Shown here: positions 57,254 to 64,000 of the stretch, piece after piece
Layout: the number at the start of each line of letters is the position of its first letter
Numbering within the stretch: position 1 is the stretch's first letter
From: Gautieria morchelliformis
Taxonomy: Eukaryota > Basidiomycota > Agaricomycetes > Gomphales > Gomphaceae
Length of the DNA: 64,000 nt
Reading direction: 5' to 3'
Assembly: GCA_015179125.1 (NCBI GenBank)
Contig: WHVA01000034.1
Location: 62,001-126,000 of the forward strand
Notes under the pieces: model-generated
Told to the model about the DNA's origin: nothing
Database searches by the model: none
The model's input: only the letters and a program-made list of their open reading frames with translations
Position numbers and translations under genes: made by a program

Positions 57254-58735
57254 CTATGTTTGTATGTGCCCTTGGTTGTTTCTGATATGTTCGTTGCGTT
57301 CCTCCCACGACGCCGTCGTCTCAATATCCAGCTTCTCCAACCGCTCATCCTCCAACTGCAAAAATTCACTTGGATGCTGGGTAGTTGTTGAAATCACGTA
57401 GTAAACGAATCGTTTCTGATCCTGAGCTTCTTGACAGCGCGACATATGCGTTGAACGGTGTTAATCCCCCTGTTGGGGAGTGGCGATGTCGACGATGACG
57501 CAGGGCAATGTCTGTCCTTGGGATCTGTAATCGGTGAAAGCGTAAGCAGCGGTCAATGGAAGTTGTCTTCTGGTTACAGTCTTCGGAGTTTTCCCTATTA
57601 GGATTGTGAACGTTTTCTGTATTGGCACGATGGGTACGACTCATTCTGCTAATCCTGGCAGCGTTGCCGCTTTCGTTCGGTGTAACTTGACTAGCACGTA
57701 AGCCGGTGGATATTTCAGCTGTTTCATCACCTCACTGTTGGCAATGCTAGGTTCTCGCTCGTCCAGAACAATGCCCACCACCTCACCTCGGGCACCGTTT
57801 GCGATATCCAGCTCAGTGTGGACATTGAAGGTCACCATGACTTGGACATCTGCAGGTAATGCACCCTTACCCGAATGCCCCTCTCCTTCGCGCCCTGATT
57901 TGCTGCTAGTGGCTGCATATTTTTCGGCTAGTGTCAATGATCGCGCTCGAATGGTGTCTTCTGCATGACTGGAGAACAACCGGTTTCCTGTTTTCTTACA
58001 ATGCTGCTGAACAGCTGCCTCATTCCACAGAACACGCACTGCATGCCTAGGTGTCACAAGAATGGCATCCTTCCATGGTGCAGCAGAAACATCAACCCCG
58101 GACGTCTCCTGATTTGTTAAAACAAGAGACTGCAATAGATGCAGGTGAGTCTCCTTGCAACGACCATGTCGTGCATGCTGAAGCAACTCTTGCCAATCAG
58201 GGTCCGTTACGCGTACCTGTCTGCGCAGGCGGACGACTGTCTTGAACTGTTCGTATATCATCCTTCCATTCACCTCATCTTCGGTATCCTTTGCCAGATT
58301 TATTGGCCAATATAACGGTGCTGATTTCTGTCCTGCAACAGGTGGAAACTGATGCAAATCTCCCAAAATTATTATGTTGACACCTCCAAACACGCTGCTC
58401 TCTCCAGCCAGGCTACTTTGTGCCTTCGCTTTAGCAATGATCTGACTCAATTTTGCCAACAAATCACGGGACACCATTGATATCTCATCTATGATGAGAT
58501 ATCGCACATGTGCCCAGTAAGCCGTTAACTTCTTCTGTGCCTCGGCTGACTGCTGCCTCCCATTGCGTGGCAGCATACTGACGGTGTGTAATGTGCTACC
58601 ACCAATGATTGAGGCAGCAATTCCTGTATACGTGGCCTTAACTAGCCAGTTCCGCATGGTGTGTGCGGAGAAATCGTCTGTAACCATTTGGATCACTTTG
58701 GATTTACCTACACCACCTTCTCCCAGGATATGCAT
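57254..58735 (-). pseudogene. Helitron PIF1-like helicase domain
   Basis: ATP-dependent 5'-3' helicase of the RepHel protein. Walker A LGEGGVGKSKVIQM at about 58700-58735, Walker B YLIIDEISMVSRDL, motif III IILGDLHQFPPVAG and VVRLRRQVRVTDPDWQELL are in one frame down to 57641. Motif V/VI pieces (GGLTPFNAYVALSRSSGSET) continue in a second frame at 57366-57644, and the tail HPSEFLQLEDERLEKLD in a third to 57254. The two shifts disrupt the last quarter of the helicase. Confidence 0.85.
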
Positions 58736-60250
58736 GAGAAGCTGCGGGGGACAGTGCCCGGCAAGGGTCTCGCCAAGATGCCAATGAATGATGTCAAAAG
58801 CCCGTTGTGCTCGACGAAAAGGCTTGAAGGATCGACACTGGTGAGCTCTTCTGCTGCAGGGCCGTCATCTGGCATAAGCGCAACGGACGCGTTCTGATGA
58901 CGGTGATTATTCAGGTCCATGGTGCTCAAAACATCACCGTTATCGTCATATGCGCCAACACGACCTGGAATGGCTGCGCTGGACATTTGGCGGTGATTGG
59001 CATCTTGCACCAATGCTTCCTGCCATGCCACTAACTGCCCTAGCTCACAGCCGCTTGCGGGGGCAACTTTCCCTTCTTCGGAGACGTTCCATGCCCCGTT
59101 ATTGCTTGGGAAGATGCGAGCTGACTTCGCCACCTCGAGCGCACGACGTGCATGCTCAACCTCTCGCCAAGGTCTCTGGGCTGCAATCATGTGCTCAATG
59201 TCTTCTTCGGTGAGCTGAACCTGCTGTTGCACGTCACCGGTGCCTGCATCCTCACTCATGATAGACATGTTGTCGTCCCCATCATCGGCCCTCCCTCCAA
59301 CATTATCAACACCTGCCTCTTGGTCCTTCTTCTGCCGTGACTTGTCTGCCGTGTCGCCGCAATCATAATAATAATGGATTCCTGCCATGATGTCGTGTAT
59401 TCGCTTAGGTGCGGTTGCTGTAAATTTCTCAAATGCTGTCTCCCAACTTTCATCCCCTCTAATGAGCTCCGTAAGCCTGCGCCACGGGTTGAGCAGCGCA
59501 AGCATACTTGCGCAATACAAAGCGTGCGTATCCGCATCGTCTCTTCGGGGAAAGAACCCGCCTATAACATTAGGTAATGTGTTGTGACCTTGTGTGCGTA
59601 CAACACGGCGAACCTTGCCACTCCTGGGATGACCTGGAAGATATTCTGCACAGTCATTCTTTGGCCATCCTCTTTTGGGTGTCTGCGCAACATGTGCATC
59701 TCCTTCGACAGTAGATGCTGAACTGCGATTGCATTGCTCCTCCTCAGAAATGGGTTCCTCGTATGTGTTCACAATGAAGAACAAAAAACTCAGGTCCTCC
59801 AGCTCTTCGCCCCGATACTGATAGTCCACAACTTGCGACTTAGCCGTCATTCTACCGCTGGGGGTAAACTCCAACGTTAGTGTCTCACGGTCCTACATCC
59901 TCGTCAGCTTGTCCACCTTATGTTTTTTTTTACACGGAACCTCGTTGCCCGTGTCATCAACAAGGCCTCGGCTTCCCTCAGGATCATCAACAGCTGGCAA
60001 TGCAGCAGGGTTACCTGGTGCTACGCTGGTACTTTCATGGTCATTATTACACGAACATGAATGAGACCGAATGACCAACTGACTTGGTGTTAGGTGACCG
60101 CTTGAGTGCAGGGTACTCCTTTACTAACGCACTCTCAACGCTGGACCAATACAACGGCACATATTTGTGAGATTTCAGTGCGTCCCCCCATCCCATCAGG
60201 TAAGAGATGACCTGCGGTGCTGAGGGTTCTTGTTCTGTATTTAGGGCATT
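58708..60250 (-). pseudogene. Helitron linker between Rep and helicase
   Basis: Frame 58708-59874 includes LEDLSFLFFIVNTYEEPI, RTQGHNTLPNVIGGFFPRRD and DDADTHALYCASMLALLNPW, typical of the region between Rep and helicase in RepHel proteins. Upstream, MGWGDALKSHKYVPLYWSSV (about 60190) follows the Rep domain. A TGA in the palindrome agggcatttcatgccct (60243-60259) and frame changes near 60000-60100 and 58750 separate it from its neighbours. Confidence 0.7.
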
Positions 60251-61860
60251 TCATGCCCTGAAAATGAGCAACCTGTTCCTCTCTCGAACGTCATGAAGAT
60301 AACTCGTATCTGCATGATGATAGGCAAACACCTTGGCAAGCAGCGCCGACCTATTGTGAGACTTGTTCTGCTTCTTGGTTTGGTAACTTGTAATATACCA
60401 CCCACAGTCCTTTGTTTCTGCTCCATTGGTAAGGAGTTTGGCATCACGGTTGCATCGCAGCGATGGCATGACACCCGGTATCCAATTATTCAGATAACCG
60501 TAGCTGCGTCGCGATGCCCATTCACCGCTGGGATGAATTACATCGTCATCGGCTATAGGCCATGGTGCACGACGTTTGCATACTAGCCTGGCCCACTTAT
60601 TGAACCGTAGGCAAGTCTGCCGCTTGCACATGTGCACTTGCTGTGACCGAGCTAACCGCAACTCAAGGTTGTTCAACTGGGCATCATAATCAACAGCATC
60701 CGGATGTGGTGGTCGCATGTACGCCAGATCAGGCTCTCGTCGAATGGCCTTGATGTCCTCGTCTGAAGATAATGCGTCTAGATGGGACCTGATGTTCGCG
60801 CGAATATACGACTGCACTTGTGCACGGAATGCCTCAGTGGATAGCAACCAGTGCATCTCATCCACCGTAGGTGCATCATGCAGCCACATAATCATATGGA
60901 GGTGGAGAGTCCCATGTCCTTGGGCCTCAACTACCCCAAAATATCCACTGACACGGCCCAGGATTCCCATCTGCGAGACAACGTGACCACGGCTGATCCG
61001 TATGCCGAACAATGTCTCTAGCATGGTACGACACATGAAATGGAAAAATCTGGCTGCTGCATAAGGGTTGTGCACCACGTTGAGAGCTCGTGTCACTGCA
61101 CAGGGCCCTGCAGTACGGATGAAATTGTCCATATCAATTTCCTCTCCAGCTAATATTTGAACAATGGGATCATGAATGTCGCAGTAGTTCCATGTTGTCC
61201 ACAGTGTAGGGGGATTGAGGAACAACGTTGTCAACCAGATTTGACTGTGGTAGCTGGCATGCATCTGGTCGGAACCCATGATCCGTGCGCCCATAGCAAA
61301 TATATGCTTCTTTAGGAGCCGCAGGCGGGGATCACTAAGTGGCTGATTTGATTCTTCCTCAACATGCGCTTGGTGAATATCTGGAGGAGTGATCATTGAC
61401 AAAGTGTGAGCATCTGCCTCAAAATTCCGACGTCGCATCTGCAAGCGAGCAGAACGAAGTCCTTGGCGTTTCTGCTCCATGCCAAACGTCACAAAAGGGA
61501 ATGTGTGGTGTGTTGCAAACCGACGATCATAATATTGCAGGCACCACCGAATGTGATCAGGAAAGCTGACATGGCGAGGACGTTCAGACTCAATGCACCC
61601 GACACCGTATGGCCACAGGCATGGGAAAGCTGCCACGAGAGGATTGCGTCCATGTGACTCTGCCTGGTCACCGGGTCGAGGGCGGCCAAATTCATTCACA
61701 GCTTGCTTGCCGTGACGTACAGCGTACCCACCCTCATCTCCAGGATTCTGTATGTTCGCAAGTGCATACAACATAAGCTCAGTCGTCGACACGTTGCTGA
61801 GATCTGTATTGAAACACCCCAGCGCCTGCAAAGGAATCACATCGGGATCTGACAATTCCT
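60251..61860 (-). CDS. Helitron-like Rep (HUH) domain
   Basis: Rolling-circle initiator part. After the intron 61861-61922 the exon runs through LQALGCFNTDLSNVSTTELM, RCLWPYGVG-like segments and HGRNPLVAAFPCLWPYGVGC. The HUH motif is EAQGHGTLHLHMIMWLHD (about 60885-60940), and the catalytic Tyr region is DCGWYITSYQTKKQNKSH (about 60355-60410), with two Tyr four residues apart. Cys-rich MCKRQTCLRFNKWARLVC could bind zinc. The frame is open over more than 530 codons to the TGA near 60251. Confidence 0.85.
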
Positions 61861-61922
61861 CTACAAATAGGGTTGGTGTCACTCAGAAACAAACTGGTGT
61901 GAGATGACGTACCTGCGCTAGC

Positions 61923-63295
61923 CAAAGGTCCCTCACCATATTCATCATCTGTTACAATGGCTCTAGGAGGAACAACTGTATCTAATTCTGACAAGATCAA
62001 CCGTTAAAACAGGCAGAAACTTGTCCGATTATGTCACATACCCGTCCACGCGCCCCATCAGCATCGCTAGGAGGAACATATGTCTCGCGCTCCCTGTCTA
62101 CTAGCCCTGGATCATCCTCTTGACGAAAGTTTGCCAGAATCTCATCTGGGACACCATCGACAGGGAGGGATTGTAAGCGATCTTCTGAGATCGCGACATC
62201 GTGGTACATGGCATTGTTTGCTCTCAACCACAACAAAGCCTCAAGAACGGCTGCCCGGAAAACACGGAAAGTGTTACTAAGCCAACATTTAGGTACAGTC
62301 CCAACCCCAATGAACGTGACTGCGATGACCGATGCCAGAATTTGTGCAGGGCGAGGCATCAGATCACCCTCCAACATGCGCACAATGTCCGGCATGTTGA
62401 GCGCGTACGTTGTGACATTGCCCGCCAAGCCCCGCTGCAACGTATCTGGGTCTCCAGGACTCCCATTCTTGGGAAAGAGCTTGAAGACAAAGCAACGTGG
62501 ATAATGGAAAGCCACCAGCATTTGCTTGGGAATGGTGAGTTGACGGAGTTGAAGAGGGACACGGCCAATCCACATCTGATTCGCAAGGGCCAGCGAAGGG
62601 ACCTTGTTCTTGACCAGCGCACCTGTGCAATCATAACAAAACCAGCCAGAGACATTCAGCCCACCCATCGATGGATGAATGAGGTACTCTTTGATGAGCA
62701 GTAAGCCCTCATAGGAATCATGGGCTGGGTGAGGCTGAGAAGGTCGAAGGAGGTCCACATTGACCACGTCTTGCAAACTGCGCAACTCCCCTTCATAAGC
62801 CCACAAACGTCGGGCACAAGCCACACAAACAGACTCCTGCACGCCCTGGTTGCTAGTGGCATCATAGAACTGCCATTGGCAATGGTGAACTTCACGGGCA
62901 GTGGGCAGCAACATAAAGTTGGCGGCGTTTGATGAATAGCTATCAGCGCCATCCGCAACCCTGTGTGACGTCCTACTCTGCACATCGGACTCGACATCTC
63001 TCTTCCTTTTCCTCGAGGTTGATGCTCCCTTAAGCTGCACCGCTGCCCTGAGAGCATCCCGCAGCTCACCCGTGAAAGCCGATGCCTCCCTAACCAGCAC
63101 TTCTTTGCTATGGTGTGCAGCCCGTGTGAAGTGTGTCCTTGGAATAACGTCGAAGATATCAGAGATAGTGAGCTGGCGAAGGGTAGACTCCCAGGGATCC
63201 ATACTCAGGATCCACAGAGGATCTCCTAACACCAAGCTTCGTATAAAAAAAAACCATATCACCCGATGACCAGGCTTGCATGGCCGGCCACTCAT
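61923..63295 (-). CDS. Helitron N-terminal region (DUF6570-like)
   Basis: N-terminal exon(s) of the RepHel protein. The frame is open from 63295, but the ATG at 63200-63202 (MDPWESTLRQLTISDIFDVI) is a more natural start. Features: a nuclear-signal-like SRKRKRD, a Cys pair VCVACARRLWAYEGEL, WFCYDCTGALVKNKVPSLAL, ANQMWIGRVPLQLRQLTIPK and FVFKLFPKNG, the conserved core of this domain in fungal Helitrons. It splices at 62042/61987 and 61923/61860 to the Rep domain. Confidence 0.75.
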
Positions 63296-63729
63296 AATGT
63301 TGTTTTACCCGCGCTGCTCGGGTGACCACTTGCTACAGGTGACTTGCCATGATCGATAATGTCTGATAACACTCACCCCGATCGCTGCTTTAAGGCAAAA
63401 AAGGAAACATTAATACCCACATGGGCAGGGCCCATGGCACTACAGATATGATACCAACGCATGTGTGAGTCTGTCTCAGAATCAGAAGGTGAGCATTGGG
63501 TCACATTGCCATCCTTTAGTTTCCTACTGTAAAACACCACGATGTGCGCAGACAAGGACACCTATACAACAACCAAGGAAAGGGCTTCTGCTGCCTTGGC
63601 GTCCGAACGTACCGGACTACTAGATGGCCCTGAACATATAATGTCTCAGGTGACATGGCGTGCTTGGCTCGTAACGGATGTACAAATAACGTGTTTCTAC
63701 CCTCAAACCTCACCCAATAGTATCCTACT
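63296..63729. other. 5' flank of the Helitron; no gene
   Basis: Should contain the Helitron 5' end. Short frames only. Confidence 0.4.
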
Positions 63730-64000
63730 ATGGTGGACAAGACCACCCATCAATCACAGAACAATGCGAGGCCTCGCACTCCTCCACAGGCCAAGTTTCC
63801 CTGCGATGCAGCCGCCATCATGAGGAAACTCACAGACCTGGGCTACTACCTTGGTCATGGCGACATTGCCATGAAGGTCGCATTTATAGCTGGTGGTCGC
63901 ATGGGTGACCGTTTGGTAGCTCACGACGATGTTAACGACTCACAGCCGGAAGAGGTGCGCCTATCCTTGGTGGGCGAGGTCTCCCGTGATGGTGCCTGGC
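63730..64000 (+). CDS. Partial unknown protein, runs off the window
   Basis: The ATG at 63730 opens 90 codons without a stop to the window edge: MVDKTTHQSQNNARPRTPPQ, then CDAAAIMRKLTDLGYYLGHG and IAMKVAFIAGGRMGDRLVAH. Composition is protein-like. I do not recognise the family. The position just upstream of the Helitron on the opposite strand leaves open whether it is host or transposon-derived. Confidence 0.45.
   Translation, partial: MVDKTTHQSQNNARPRTPPQAKFPCDAAAIMRKLTDLGYYLGHGDIAMKVAFIAGGRMGDRLVAHDDVNDSQPEEVRLSLVGEVSRDGAW

Larger units (their letters stand above)
57254..63295 (-). mobile_element. RepHel Helitron (coding part)
   Basis: One minus-strand coding unit carries an N-terminal DUF6570-like region, a Helitron-like HUH Rep domain and a PIF1-family helicase, the full set for rolling-circle transposition. 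Two canonical introns lie at 61988-62041 and 61861-61922. Element ends (5' TC, 3' CTRR with hairpin) were not identified. Interruptions: a stop near 60250, a frameshift near 58750, and shifts near 57640 and 57410. Confidence 0.8.

Overview
The window looks like a repeat-rich, gene-poor stretch of a filamentous fungus, most likely an Agaricomycete (Basidiomycota). Coding regions are cut by many 48-62 bp GT-AG introns. The gene and element content (C2-NACHT-WD40 receptor, Ngaro-type tyrosine-recombinase retrotransposon, intron-bearing Tc1, PIF/Harbinger and RepHel Helitron genes, Tad/I-like LINE with RNase H) is typical of that class. A Rhizoctonia-like host is a guess, not a demonstration. There are no prokaryotic features.

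Layout. 0.9-1.15 kb: a minisatellite. 1.9-7.0 kb (minus): an apparently intact NLR/STAND receptor with a C2 domain, a NACHT ATPase and 14 near-identical WD40 repeats. Its 5' end is duplicated as a pseudogene at about 10.0-10.75 kb, and a fragment of its helical region lies at about 54.97-55.19 kb. 10.9-12.2 kb: a decayed APH-type phosphotransferase. 13.6-16.56 kb: a 5'-truncated LINE with a 12-bp target-site duplication. 16.98-25.60 kb: a Ngaro-type element with split direct repeats (A1 ... B1-A2-B2). Its A1 repeat is interrupted by a copia-like element (17.0-19.85 kb) that carries a decayed ABC-transporter fragment instead of a polymerase. A2 preserves the uninterrupted form of that target.

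26-45 kb is a graveyard of intron-containing copies of ordinary host genes: copper amine oxidase, an APH kinase, ribosomal protein L4, a Serinc/TMS1 protein, a P450 scrap, actin, DNA ligase I and a cyclin. The L4 and APH copies show the most striking event. Their 5' exons have been swapped by an inversion of about 1.4 kb between two 10-bp inverted microhomologies lying in an intron of each gene. An intact 341-aa Tc1 transposase (29.9-31.1 kb) and an apparently intact 455-aa gene of unknown function (37.6-39.15 kb) sit among the wrecks.

46-49 kb is a PIF/Harbinger transposon with a Myb/SANT-like gene and a DDE transposase. 49.1-49.8 kb is a Helitron helicase scrap, cut by a 5.16-kb Ty1/copia element (49.8-54.97 kb). 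The other end of that element abuts the NLR fragment, so its flanks do not match. 57.25-63.3 kb is a RepHel Helitron (DUF6570-like, HUH Rep and PIF1 helicase regions) on the minus strand, mildly degenerate. An open frame starting at 63.73 kb runs off the end.

The genes do not form one pathway. The window is a chronicle of transposition, capture and decay around one plausible immune-type receptor. Substitutions between element repeats are transitions, mostly at CpG, which suggests cytosine methylation and deamination or a RIP-like process.
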